Below, one piece after another: positions 26,016-35,035 of a DNA stretch of 64,000 bases (position 1 is its first letter; the number at the start of each line of letters is the position of its first letter). The stretch is from positions 222,493-286,492 of the forward strand of contig NZ_QGGR01000014.1 in assembly GCF_003148685.1 (NCBI RefSeq), in the 5' to 3' direction. The notes beneath the pieces are model-generated. The model did not search any database and had not been told where the DNA came from. It saw only the letters and a list, made by a program, of their open reading frames with translations. Position numbers and translations under genes: made by a program. The DNA comes from Actinoplanes xinjiangensis (lineage in GTDB: Bacteria > Actinomycetota > Actinomycetes > Mycobacteriales > Micromonosporaceae).

Positions 26016-28787
26016 TCAGCTCTTGGCTGGGACGAAGCTGTCGAACACCAGCTGGAGGTCGTCGCGGGACTCGTTCCACTCGGAGTCCGGCGTCTGCCAG
26101 TAGATGCCGTAGGCCTTGTCGTCGGCCACCACCGTGCCACGGTTGTTGACGTGCCGACGGACTCCGTCGCGCACGAACGTGAACTCCCAGTCGGCGGCCT
26201 TGCGGAAGTAGTCGACCGCCTTGATGTGCACCTCGTCGTACTGGGGGAAGTCGCCGCCCCGGACCCGGTTCTCGGCCTGGTTGGTCCAGTCCTTCACCGG
26301 ATTCGACTTCGGCTCGTCGGTCTGGTCGATGCCGAGGATCTTCCCGTCACCGCGGAAGTAGACGATGCTCCCCTCCTTCGAGCGTTCCCAGCCCGCGGGG
26401 ACATAGAGAGAGAAGCCAGTCTTATCGGTGTACTTCACCCACCCGGCCGGCAGCTGGGGACGCCCGTCCCCCGTCGGAGTCGGGCTCGGCGGCACCGGAA
26501 TCGGCGCCGCACTCGACGAAGCCGCGGGTGACGGGGTCGCCGACGTGGCTCCCGCCGTGCCACCCGCGGTCGCACCGCCCACCGGCGCCGCCACGGACTG
26601 CGTCGGCTGGGCTTCAGGGCTACCCGTGCGCCCGATCACCGCCCAGGCGACTCCCGCGACAAGAACGACGGCCAGCGCCGCCACCGCCACGATCAACCCA
26701 CGCCGGCGGCGACCCGTTCCGGTCACATCATCATCGGGTACGTCGAACCCGCGCCGACCCGGCCCGACCGCCAAGCCCACAGTCGGCGGGACTGTATCCA
26801 CCTTCGTGTCCGCCTCGGACCGGCGGCCCTTCGCATCCGGCTCGGACCCTCGTCCGGCCTCCGGCGAAGTCCCCGTTGTCGGCCCGGACACCGTTTCTGG
26901 ATCCACCGCCGCATCCGGGACTGCACCGTGACCCATCGCGACATCCGGCGACGACGCAGCCCGCTCGGCCGCTTCCGGTTCCCGCCCAACGCCCGGCCCG
27001 TCGCCCGCTCCCGGATCTGTTCCTACGGCGGGCGTGGCCACCGTTCCGGGGCCTGCCTCCGACTCCGGATCCGCACCCGGCCTCGCCGCCGCGTCGGCGT
27101 CTGTTCCCGGCTCCAGATCCGCACCCGAGCCAGGCGCAGCCTCCCGAACCGCCTCCGATTCCGGTCCTGAACCCGACCTCGCCGCCGCGTCCGCGCCCGG
27201 AGCCGTCCCTACAGCTGGCGCGGCCACCGTTCCCGGGCCTGCCTCCGAATCCAGTTCCGCGCCCGTCCCGGCCGCCGCGTCGGCGTCTGCTCGCGGCTCC
27301 AGATCCGCACCCGAGCCAGGCGCAGCCCCCCGAACCGCCTCCGAATCCAGTCCCGAACCCGGCCTCGCCGCCGCGTCCGCGTCCGGCTCCAGATCCGCAC
27401 CCGAGCCAGGCGCAGCCTCCCGAACCGCCTCTGGATCCCGTCCCGCCGCGTCCGCTCCAGGCTCAGCCTTCACACCGGACCCGGCGGCCGATCCAGGAAC
27501 CGACTCCGGCCCCGAATCCGTCCCGGCAACTGCGACCCCGTCAGCTCCCGGCTCAAGCTCCACACCTGAACCGGCGGCCGCTCCCCGAACCGCCTCCGGC
27601 TTCATGTCCGACCCGGCCGCCGCCGACTCCGACTCCACGCGCGGGCGGGACGCCGCGTCGCCGCGCGTCCCTGTCTCCAACTCCGCGGCCGACTCGGCCG
27701 CGGCTCCGACGCCTGGCGCGGGTGCGGGCTTGGAAGCCGGCGCGGCTGCCCTCGAAACCGGTGCCGGTTTCGACCGGCCGGCACGCGAGCCGCTGCTACG
27801 GGATTCACCGGAGCGCGAGCCGCTACCGCGCGAATCGCCGCCGCGCGACCCGCCGGTCGATTTGTCGCCGGAGAACCGAGGCCGGGGAATCCTGAACACG
27901 CCCGGAAGACTGGCGGCGAATCCCGCCAGACCGGAAGGTTTCGTCTGCTGCTCCGCGGAGCTGTCGGCGGACGTGGACAATCCGTCGATGACGGCACGGG
28001 CAAGGCTCTCGGCGTCCTCGGCCGTCATACGCGTGGCCGGGTCCTTGCGGAGCAGACCGTCGAGCAGCGGCCGCAGCACACCGGCGTGAACCGGCGGATC
28101 CGGTTCCTCGGTGGCGATCGCCGTGAGGGTGGCCATCGTCGAACCACGCTGATAGGGCGAACGGCCCTCGATCGCCGCGTAGAGGGTGGCACCGAGCGAC
28201 CACAGGTCGGCTTCCGGCCCGCTCGGGGCGCCCTTGACTCGTTCCGGCGCCATGAAGTGCGGCGATCCGACCAGGATGTCGGACCGACTGATCACCCCGT
28301 CGTCGTCGACGGCCGCGATGCCGAAGTCGGTGAGCAGCACCCGTCCGTCGTCGGCGAGCAGGACGTTCGCCGGCTTCACGTCACGATGCTCGACCCCGAG
28401 CCGGTGGGCGGTGCGCAGCGCTCCGAGAAGCTCTACTCCGATGCGGGCGACCCGATAGGGATCCAGCGGCCCCTGTTCGGCGATCTCCTCCCGAAGCGAC
28501 CGGCTCGGCACGTACTCCATGACGATCCAGGTGCGGTCGTCGAGCTGCAGCACGTCGTACACCTGAACAACGTTGGGATGGTTGATCCGCGCTGCCGCCC
28601 GGGCCTCCCGGATGGTGCGACGCGCTGATGCCCCACCATCGGCGCCGAACGGCTGGTCGATCTCCTTGATCGCCACATCCCGTTCGAGCGTCTCGTCACG
28701 GGCCAGGAGCACCTGGCCCATCCCACCGCGGCCCAGGCTCGCGCCCAGCCGGTACCGTCCGGCAAGCAACACGGGCGCATCAGGCAT
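26016..28787 (-). CDS. Membrane-anchored Ser/Thr protein kinase with long repetitive linker
   Basis: A Hanks-type kinase of about 923 residues. The cytoplasmic catalytic domain (about 8-265) shows GRGGMGQV, the ATP Lys in VAIKEID, EHRDVKPANVL, DFGIA and MAPERV. A linker of about 400 residues rich in Ala, Gly, Pro, Glu and Asp follows, with repeated AAPGSGADLEP units. Then come one membrane helix (near 690-715, LIVAVAALAVVLVAGVAWAV), a Thr/Pro/Ser-rich stalk and an extracellular domain of about 130 residues starting at LPAGWVKYTDKTGFSLYVPAGWE. I prefer the ATG at 28787 to the GTG at 28814 because PDAPVLLAGRYRLG then begins the protein. The external domain lacks PASTA repeats. Its ligand is unknown. 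Confidence 0.88.
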   Translation of the reverse strand: MPDAPVLLAGRYRLGASLGRGGMGQVLLARDETLERDVAIKEIDQPFGADGGASARRTIREARAAARINHPNVVQVYDVLQLDDRTWIVMEYVPSRSLREEIAEQGPLDPYRVARIGVELLGALRTAHRLGVEHRDVKPANVLLADDGRVLLTDFGIAAVDDDGVISRSDILVGSPHFMAPERVKGAPSGPEADLWSLGATLYAAIEGRSPYQRGSTMATLTAIATEEPDPPVHAGVLRPLLDGLLRKDPATRMTAEDAESLARAVIDGLSTSADSSAEQQTKPSGLAGFAASLPGVFRIPRPRFSGDKSTGGSRGGDSRGSGSRSGESRSSGSRAGRSKPAPVSRAAAPASKPAPAPGVGAAAESAAELETGTRGDAASRPRVESESAAAGSDMKPEAVRGAAAGSGVELEPGADGVAVAGTDSGPESVPGSAAGSGVKAEPGADAAGRDPEAVREAAPGSGADLEPDADAAARPGSGLDSEAVRGAAPGSGADLEPRADADAAAGTGAELDSEAGPGTVAAPAVGTAPGADAAARSGSGPESEAVREAAPGSGADLEPGTDADAAARPGADPESEAGPGTVATPAVGTDPGAGDGPGVGREPEAAERAASSPDVAMGHGAVPDAAVDPETVSGPTTGTSPEAGRGSEPDAKGRRSEADTKVDTVPPTVGLAVGPGRRGFDVPDDDVTGTGRRRRGLIVAVAALAVVLVAGVAWAVIGRTGSPEAQPTQSVAAPVGGATAGGTAGATSATPSPAASSSAAPIPVPPSPTPTGDGRPQLPAGWVKYTDKTGFSLYVPAGWERSKEGSIVYFRGDGKILGIDQTDEPKSNPVKDWTNQAENRVRGGDFPQYDEVHIKAVDYFRKAADWEFTFVRDGVRRHVNNRGTVVADDKAYGIYWQTPDSEWNESRDDLQLVFDSFVPAKS
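27109..27431 (-). repeat. Three near-identical 47-nt repeats inside the kinase linker
   Basis: Copies at 27109-27155, 27295-27341 and 27385-27431 are almost identical and encode the EAVREAAPGSGADLEP-type unit of the kinase linker. Less exact copies lie between them. The nucleotide identity exceeds what coding alone needs, pointing to recent expansion or recombination. Confidence 0.75.
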
Positions 28788-29396
28788 GGGCACCGTTATA
28801 CCCGCCCGACGCACGCATCAAGCGAACCCCCACTTATCCCAAGCCGCATAACGGGCATTCCTTCACCCCCACCTACCTCACGGTCATCCCAACCCCACAC
28901 TTCGCCGCATTCGGCCGTCGGGACGCCCTTCTCACTGCCGCACGACCCGAAGAACCGTTCCCCCACATCACCCAGCCGATCCCTCCGCTGGGCCCGGTTT
29001 CATCGCCCCCTTCACCAACGCTGCCGTCAGGGCTCAGGAAACTGTCCCTCGACTGGTCCGTGATCGCCCTCACTGATTCCTCTGCACCGCCGCTGGATTC
29101 TCCGCTTGCCCTCATCGATCGACCCGCAACTCGGCTGAACACCGCACTTGCCCGGACAGGTCTCTCCCCGACTGCGCTGATCCTGTACTCGCCCGTACCG
29201 AATCCCTCCGGTCCTCTGCCGCCGGCCCTCCGCTCGGCCACGCCCTCCGAGCCGGCCCTCCGCTCGGCCACGCCCTCCGAGCCGGCCCTCCGCTCACCTG
29301 CCGCACGGGATCGTCCCGCCCGATTCATCAATATGTCCTGAGCTCGGGTTTCTCCGTCCTGGCCCGTCCAGCGAAGGAGTGGCACCGCACCCGGAA
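28788..29396. other. 609-nt intergenic region, no supported gene
   Basis: This lies between two minus-strand genes and should hold the kinase promoter. It is C-rich on the plus strand. An open minus-strand frame (28873-29400, 175 codons) reads as Arg/Gly/Ser-rich sequence with ERRAGSEGVA repeats and no domain, so I treat it as non-coding or doubtful. A 30-nt tandem repeat lies at 29221-29295. Confidence 0.55.
29221..29295. repeat. 30-nt tandem repeat, two and a half copies
   Basis: Two identical 30-nt units (29221-29250 and 29251-29280, starting GCCGGCCCTCCGCTC) plus a third half unit to 29295. They lie 102 nt downstream of the FtsX-type permease stop. Confidence 0.85.
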
Positions 29397-31616
29397 TCAC
29401 CGGGCGGCGGCTGGTCGGTTGATGAAGCGGGCAGCGGGGATGGTGGCCGCCGCGACCGCCAGCAGCAGGCAGATCAGAATGGTGACACCGGTGGCCGGCC
29501 AGGACACCAGAACCGGGACGTGCTGACCGACCTGGGCGCCCAACGACCGGGCCGAGCCGGCCACGGCGATCAGCCCCGCCGCGCCGCCCAATAGCGAACC
29601 GATGATCACCGTCAGCGTCGTCTCGAGCGCGACCGCCCGCAGCACCTGCCCTCCGGTGGCCCCGGACAAGCGCAGGACGCGGTGGTCGGAGCCGCGCCTC
29701 CGCGCCGCCATGAGCAGTGTGTTGACCACGGCCAGCGCACCCGCCCCGGCCGAGACTGCCAGCAGTAGTGCGGTGAAGGTGGCGACCAGCCTGTCGTCCT
29801 CGGTGTCGATCTGCCGTGCCAGATCGGCCGGGGCGGCCACCCTCGCACCGGGCCCGGCTGGGCCGCCGGGAGCCGGGTAGACGGCGGGGGCAAGGGCGGA
29901 CGGGTCGTGCCGCCGGGCCGCGTCGCGGGCGACGAACAGTTCGGCGGTGAACGGCCCCGGAGGCGCGACACCGGTCACCCGCAAGGTCTCGGTCACGCCG
30001 TCGCCCCAGGTGACCGTGATCTGCTCGGCACCCTTACTCGGTACCAGCGCCGTCCCCGGCTCCACCCCGTCCATGCCGATCGCGACCACGGCCCGGCCAC
30101 TGATGTAGACGACACTGTCCAGCGGGGCCCGTCCGGCGACGCCGTCGTGCAGGCCGGGAGTCTCGTCGGGGACGAGGACGGGGGCGGACGGCACCACCGC
30201 GGTGCGCCCGGCGTCCCACGCGGCTGCCGAGGTCTGCACGGTGCCGGTCACGAATACCGCGAATGCGACGGTGAACAGCACCGGCGCAGCTGTCGATGCG
30301 GTGCGCCGGACAGCGGCGCGGGCGCTCTCACGGGCGAGGGTCGCGGTGATGCCGGGCAGCGGTCCCAGCACCATCCTGATCAATGCGGGAATGATCGCCG
30401 GGGCGAGCAGCGCGGCCGCCGCTATCAGTGCCATCGCACCCAGGAGCGCGTACGACGCGAGGTCCTGTAGCTCCCCGGACGTGGCCCCCGCGACGCCGGC
30501 GGCGATGGCACCGGCCACGGCGGCCCCGCCGATCCCCCATCGGGTTCGGCTCATCGCCCCTGGTTCCCGCTCAGCCGTGCGCAAGGCTTCGATGGGGCCG
30601 ATGCGAGAGACGCGCCGGGCCGCGGTCACGGCACCGATGAGGGCGATCAGGGGGCCGGCCGCGAAGGCGACGGTCAGTGCCCACGGCTCCCAGTGCACGA
30701 TGTACCCGACGGGTTCGAGCCGTTCACGTACCAGCATCGGTGCCAGCGCCAGCGCGGACAGGCACCCGAGGAGCACGCCGGCCGCGGCCGCTGCGGAACC
30801 GAGCAGAAACGCCGAGCGATACAGCATGCGGCGGATCTGGCGTGGCGTCGCCCCCACCGCACGGAGCAGGCCGATCTCGCGGCGGCGCTGGTTCACCTCG
30901 AACGCCGACGTGGAGGCGACCAAGAAGACGCAGGCGAACCCGGCGATCGCCGCGGTCGCGGTCAGCACCTGCATGCCGATCCAGCGGACGCGGGCGTCGT
31001 TGCGCGGCTCGGCCAGCCCTCGGTCGTCGCCGGTCAGGACGGTCCCGTCGGCTCCCACCACCGCCCGCAGCACCGTGACGTCGGGGCTGCCCGACACGCC
31101 GATGGCCCGGACGCCGGGGCCCAGCCGTGCCGCCTCGGCGTCCCCGACGTGGATGCCGGGCAGGTCGGTGTGCGCGGCGACCCGGAACCGGACCGGGCCG
31201 GCTCCGGTGAGAACCGTGACGGACTCACCGACGGCCACGCCGAGATCCCGGTCCACGACGGCTCGGCCCGCTCCTGGATCCGCACCGTGCCAGGCGTGTC
31301 CCCGTGTCACGCCCGGCACCGGACGGCCGTCCCTCAGCGGCTGGGCGTAGAAGTCACGATCGATCGTCACAGCGGTCACTCCGGGAACGACGCGTAACCG
31401 CCCGGCCAGGGACCTGGCGGTCTCGGCCGGCCAGGGAACCGTCTCGACGAACTCGTCGGCCCGGTTGGCGGCGGCCGGGCTCTGCACCACCGCGGTGAAC
31501 CCCTCGAAACGCTCCGGAACACGTGGTCGCGCCGAGGCCAGCAACAGCAGGAAGGTGGTGACGATCGTGGTGCCGAGCAGCACGGCGACGAAGGTGCCGG
31601 CCCGGTCGCGGGCCAT
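29397..31616 (-). CDS. FtsX/MacB-type ABC transporter permease
   Basis: A membrane protein of about 739 residues with two FtsX-like modules. An N-terminal helix (about 8-30) is followed by an extracytoplasmic domain of about 190 residues. Then come three helices with the FtsX motif NQRRREIGLLRAVGATPRQIRRM (about 240-265), a fourth central helix pair, a second outer domain and three C-terminal helices (ending near LICLLLAVAAATI). The ATG at 31616 overlaps the ATPase stop (TGATG). With the ATPase it would export a peptide or lipid, or extract lipoproteins; such pairs next to a NarL-type kinase often give antimicrobial-peptide resistance. Confidence 0.86.
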   Translation of the reverse strand: MARDRAGTFVAVLLGTTIVTTFLLLLASARPRVPERFEGFTAVVQSPAAANRADEFVETVPWPAETARSLAGRLRVVPGVTAVTIDRDFYAQPLRDGRPVPGVTRGHAWHGADPGAGRAVVDRDLGVAVGESVTVLTGAGPVRFRVAAHTDLPGIHVGDAEAARLGPGVRAIGVSGSPDVTVLRAVVGADGTVLTGDDRGLAEPRNDARVRWIGMQVLTATAAIAGFACVFLVASTSAFEVNQRRREIGLLRAVGATPRQIRRMLYRSAFLLGSAAAAAGVLLGCLSALALAPMLVRERLEPVGYIVHWEPWALTVAFAAGPLIALIGAVTAARRVSRIGPIEALRTAEREPGAMSRTRWGIGGAAVAGAIAAGVAGATSGELQDLASYALLGAMALIAAAALLAPAIIPALIRMVLGPLPGITATLARESARAAVRRTASTAAPVLFTVAFAVFVTGTVQTSAAAWDAGRTAVVPSAPVLVPDETPGLHDGVAGRAPLDSVVYISGRAVVAIGMDGVEPGTALVPSKGAEQITVTWGDGVTETLRVTGVAPPGPFTAELFVARDAARRHDPSALAPAVYPAPGGPAGPGARVAAPADLARQIDTEDDRLVATFTALLLAVSAGAGALAVVNTLLMAARRRGSDHRVLRLSGATGGQVLRAVALETTLTVIIGSLLGGAAGLIAVAGSARSLGAQVGQHVPVLVSWPATGVTILICLLLAVAAATIPAARFINRPAAAR

Positions 31617-32338
31617 CACGCCCGCTCCAGGGCGGTCATCCGGTCGGCGACGCCGGCCGCGTCGACGCCCGTCAGCTCGTCGGTGATCCGCCCGTCGACG
31701 AGCAGCACCACCCGGTCGGCGACGGCAGCCGCGACCGGGTCGTGGGTCACCATCACGACGGTCCGCCCGTGCCGGTCGACCAGGCCGCGCAGCAGTTCCA
31801 GAACCTGATGGGACGTACGGTTGTCGAGCGCCCCGGTCGGCTCGTCGGCGAAGAGCACCGCCGGGCGGGTGAACAACGCCCGGGCGATCGCGACCCGCTG
31901 CTGCTGACCTCCGGACAACTCGCGTGGCCGATGACCCGCCCGGTCTCCCAGCCCGACCTCGGTGAGGGCGGCCCGCACCAGAGCGTCGTCGGCACGGCGG
32001 CCGGCCAGCCGGATCGGCAGCGCCACATTCTGTGCAGCCGTCAGCGACGAGACCAGATTGAAGTCCTGGAAGACGAACCCCACACGGTCACGGCGCAGCC
32101 GGGTGAGGGCGGTCTCCCCGAGATCGCTGAGGCGGATGCCGGCGATGGTCACCGCGCCACTGCTGGGTGATTCGAGCCCGGCCGCGCAGTGCAGCAACGT
32201 CGACTTCCCCGATCCGGACGGCCCCATCACGGCGGTGAAGGTGCCCTCGGCGAAATGTGTCGTCACTCCGTCTAGTGCGGTCACCACGCCGGCGCCGCTG
32301 TCGTATGTCTTGGTCAGATCTTCCAGCTCGACTGCCAT
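31616..32338 (-). CDS. ABC transporter ATP-binding protein (MacB/LolD type)
   Basis: A 240-residue ATPase with Walker A GPSGSGKST (about 39-47), signature LSGGQQQR (about 141-148) and Walker B VLFADEPTG (about 160-168). FADEPTGALD is typical of the MacB/LolD/FtsE group. It is coupled to the permease gene and divergent from the histidine kinase/response regulator pair at 32472-34434, which probably controls it. Confidence 0.9.
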   Translation of the reverse strand: MAVELEDLTKTYDSGAGVVTALDGVTTHFAEGTFTAVMGPSGSGKSTLLHCAAGLESPSSGAVTIAGIRLSDLGETALTRLRRDRVGFVFQDFNLVSSLTAAQNVALPIRLAGRRADDALVRAALTEVGLGDRAGHRPRELSGGQQQRVAIARALFTRPAVLFADEPTGALDNRTSHQVLELLRGLVDRHGRTVVMVTHDPVAAAVADRVVLLVDGRITDELTGVDAAGVADRMTALERA

Positions 32339-32471
32339 GCCGTCGAGATTCGCGCAGAGGGCCGTGCCTTGTCGTCGAGCTCAGGAATGGTCCTGAACCG
32401 GCCTCGTCATACCGTGGTCTGACGTGCCGCGGGTGGACGCGCATGGAGAAGTTGATGGATACGCTCGCCAC

Positions 32472-33614
32472 ATGCCCGCCCCACTGCTCCTGGTGCAACG
32501 AATGGGCCCGGCAGCTCAGCGGGCCGTCGATCTGCTGGTCGCTGCCGCGGCCGCTGTCCTGTGCTGGTTCGCGGCCATTTCCACCCCGGCGACCAAGCTG
32601 CCGGAGCCGACCTGGCTGGCGCTCCTGGCCGGGGTGGCGGTCGGCGCTCCGCTGGTCGTGCGCCGGCGGTGGCCGATCGTCACCGCCGTCGTGGTCGCCG
32701 TCGCAGCCGCCGCGCTTCTGGCCACCGGCGTCATCCCGGATTACGCCTCGCCCGCGCCGGTGGCCGTCGCCGGGGTCACCGCGTACACGGTGGGACTGCT
32801 GTCGGAGGGCGACCGGGGTGCGCGCGGTGTCCTGATCGCGATGGGCTTCCTGGTGGTGGGCGCCGCGTTCAGCGGGGCCTCGCCGGGGTTCGGTGGGATC
32901 GCCTTCGCCGTGCTGGTGTGCGGTTCGAGCTGGGCCGTCGGGTGGACGCTGCGGGAGCGCCGCCGGCATGCCGAGGTGACCGCCGCCGAGAGCACCGCCC
33001 GGGCGGTGGCGGAGGAACGTCTGAGAATCGCCCGGGAGATGCACGACGCCGTCGGGCACAGCCTCAGTCTCATCGCGGTGAAGTCTTCGGTGGCCGTCCA
33101 CGTCGCCCGGCAGCGCCCCGAGGAGGTGGTCGACGCGCTGGACGTCATCGCGGCGGAGAGTCGGGGCGCTCTCACCGAGCTACGGCGGACGGTCGGCGCG
33201 TTGCGGACCGAGCCCGGCTACGGGCCGCCGCCGAGGCTCGGCGATCTGGAGCGGCTCGCCGAGCGGGCGGAGTCCGCCGGAGTGTCGGTGCAGCTCGACG
33301 TCCGCAGCGGGGAAGACCTGCCCGATTCCGTGGCGGCGGCCGCCTACCGGATCGTGCAGGAGTCACTGACGAACGTGGTGCGCCACGCCGCACCCGCCGC
33401 ATGCCGCGTCGACGTCGAGAGCACCGGCGCTCAGCTGCGGATCGAGGTCACCGACGACGGCGCGAGACGCCACTCGCCCGCACCCGGCGGCGGGACCGGT
33501 ATCGCCGGTATGCGGGAGCGGGTCGCCGCCTACGGAGGCACGTTCAGTGCAGGCCCACGTCCGGGCGGGGGCTTTGCGGTGGTCGCCACCCTGCCGTACG
33601 GATCCACGTCGTGA
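32472..33614 (+). CDS. NarL-family sensor histidine kinase
   Basis: A membrane kinase of about 380 residues. The N-terminal half has about five hydrophobic helices (for example VDLLVAAAAAVLCWFAAI and IVTAVVVAVAAAALLATG). The HisKA_3 box is RLRIAREMHDAVGHSLSLIAVK, and a HATPase domain follows (N box ESLTNVVRHA, G box GGGTGIAGMRERV). I prefer the ATG at 32472; a GTG at 32424 would add 16 residues without homology character. It faces the ABC transporter genes head to head and is followed by its probable response regulator. Confidence 0.85.
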   Translation: MPAPLLLVQRMGPAAQRAVDLLVAAAAAVLCWFAAISTPATKLPEPTWLALLAGVAVGAPLVVRRRWPIVTAVVVAVAAAALLATGVIPDYASPAPVAVAGVTAYTVGLLSEGDRGARGVLIAMGFLVVGAAFSGASPGFGGIAFAVLVCGSSWAVGWTLRERRRHAEVTAAESTARAVAEERLRIAREMHDAVGHSLSLIAVKSSVAVHVARQRPEEVVDALDVIAAESRGALTELRRTVGALRTEPGYGPPPRLGDLERLAERAESAGVSVQLDVRSGEDLPDSVAAAAYRIVQESLTNVVRHAAPAACRVDVESTGAQLRIEVTDDGARRHSPAPGGGTGIAGMRERVAAYGGTFSAGPRPGGGFAVVATLPYGSTS

Positions 33615-33753
33615 TCGGCCGCTCGCTCACACGCGGCCACCACCGGACCGGTTCACTCCACCGGCCAGGCGCCGGCGATCAACCCGGCCACGACACCGCG
33701 GCGGACGGAGGAGGCTTGATCCTCAGCATGACGAACAGTGACGGCGGACCGAC

Positions 33754-34434
33754 GTGAGCGACATCGAGAAACCGATACGGGCCTTGATCGCGGATGACCA
33801 GGCACTTCTGCGGGCCAGCTTTCGCCTTCTGCTCGAGATCACTCCAGGCCTGATCCCGGTGGGTGAGGCCGGCACCGGCGCCGAGGCCGTCGAACTGGCA
33901 CGGCGGGAGCAACCCGACGTGGTCCTGATGGATATTCGGATGCCGGATATGGACGGGATCGAGGCGACTCGGCGCATATGCGGATCCCCGGAGACGCCCT
34001 CGACCCGGGTGCTGATCCTGACCACGTTCGACTACGACGAGTATGTGTTCGCTGCGCTGCGGGCCGGCGCCAGCGGCTTCCTGCTCAAGGACGTCGCCCC
34101 GGCGGACCTGATCACCGGAATAGAAGTGGTGGCCGCAGGCGACGCGCTTCTGGCACCCAGGATCACCCGACAGCTGGTCGCCCACTTCACCACCCTGCCG
34201 GAGCCGGGTGCGCGGCCGGCCAAGGCCCTGGAGAACGTCACTGAACGTGAGATCGAGGTTCTCACCCTGGTCGCGAGCGGCCTGTCCAATACCGAGATCG
34301 CCGCCCATCTGCTGGTCAGCCTGCCGACGGTGAAGACCCACATCGGCCGTCTGCTCGCCAAACTCAACGCTCGCGACCGCGCCCAGTTGGTCATCGTCGC
34401 CTACGAGACCCGCCTCGTGATACCGGCGAGCTGA
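33754..34434 (+). CDS. NarL/FixJ-family response regulator
   Basis: A 226-residue regulator. The receiver has Asp60 in VVLMDIRMPDMDG, acidic residues in IADDQ and Lys in FLLKDV. The LuxR-type helix-turn-helix is at the C-terminus (LTEREIEVL-like TEREIEVLTLVASGLSNTEI, then TVKTHIGRLLAKL). The GTG at 33754 starts the receiver after a 139-nt gap from the kinase stop. Likely partner of the upstream kinase and regulator of the divergent ABC exporter. Confidence 0.88.
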   Translation: MSDIEKPIRALIADDQALLRASFRLLLEITPGLIPVGEAGTGAEAVELARREQPDVVLMDIRMPDMDGIEATRRICGSPETPSTRVLILTTFDYDEYVFAALRAGASGFLLKDVAPADLITGIEVVAAGDALLAPRITRQLVAHFTTLPEPGARPAKALENVTEREIEVLTLVASGLSNTEIAAHLLVSLPTVKTHIGRLLAKLNARDRAQLVIVAYETRLVIPAS

Positions 34435-34618
34435 CCCCGGGGAGGCGCGCGGAAGCCCCGGTGTTCCGGCTCCGGCACCACTCGCGCACATCGGGTCGCG
34501 GCACACGGCAGAAGACGGTTCACCAGCACTTACCGGAACCGGCAGTCCCGGTGGCGGGCGATTAGTCAGCATTGGGGTGGGTACGTCTGCCAGGACAACC
34601 GTGCAGAACGGAGGGACG

Positions 34619-35035
34619 ATGACCCACACAGACGCACGAGCCGATCAATCGACCGCGGATCTGGTCAGCCGGCTCAGCGAACAGGTGACCACACTGATCC
34701 GTGACGAATTGGCGCTGGCGCGCATCGAGATGACCGAGAAGGGCAAGAAAGCCGGCAAGGGGGCGGGCCTGCTCGGCGGCGCCGGGGTGATCGCCCTGTA
34801 CGGCGTCGGCGCACTGCTCGTCACCGCGGGTGCGGCTCTCTCGCTCGTCATGCCGGTGTGGGCGGCAGCCCTCATCGTGACGGTGGTGTTGTTCTGCGGC
34901 GCCGGGATCGCCGCCATCGCCGGGAAGCGTGAGGTGCAGCAGGCCGTGCCGCCGACCCCGGAGGCCGCCATCGCGAGTGGCCGCCGCGACATGGACGAGT
35001 TCATGGCCGCGGCCCGGCGTGGGGCGCGATCATGA
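34619..35035 (+). CDS. Actinobacterial Holin-X/phage-holin-family membrane protein
   Basis: A 138-residue protein with an N-terminal amphipathic segment (DLVSRLSEQVTTLIRDELALARIEM), a Lys/Gly-rich stretch and two hydrophobic helices (about 55-78 and 82-104). This is the putative Actinobacterial Holin-X pattern. Despite the name these proteins are chromosomal and are not evidence of a prophage. The ATG at 34619 has GGAGGGACG directly ahead of it. Its stop overlaps the next start (ATGA), so it is coupled to the DUF3618 protein, a pairing common in actinobacteria. The function is probably in the membrane or cell envelope. Confidence 0.78.
   Translation: MTHTDARADQSTADLVSRLSEQVTTLIRDELALARIEMTEKGKKAGKGAGLLGGAGVIALYGVGALLVTAGAALSLVMPVWAAALIVTVVLFCGAGIAAIAGKREVQQAVPPTPEAAIASGRRDMDEFMAAARRGARS

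Noticed and set aside
28873..29400. A 175-codon minus-strand frame between the kinase and ABC permease genes
   Set aside because: It is composed of Arg/Gly/Ser-rich text that follows the 30-nt DNA repeat, with no recognisable domain or supported start.
34619..35035. Prophage remnant suggested by a phage-holin-like protein
   Set aside because: Holin-X proteins are ordinary chromosomal actinobacterial proteins; no integrase, capsid, tail or attachment site is nearby.
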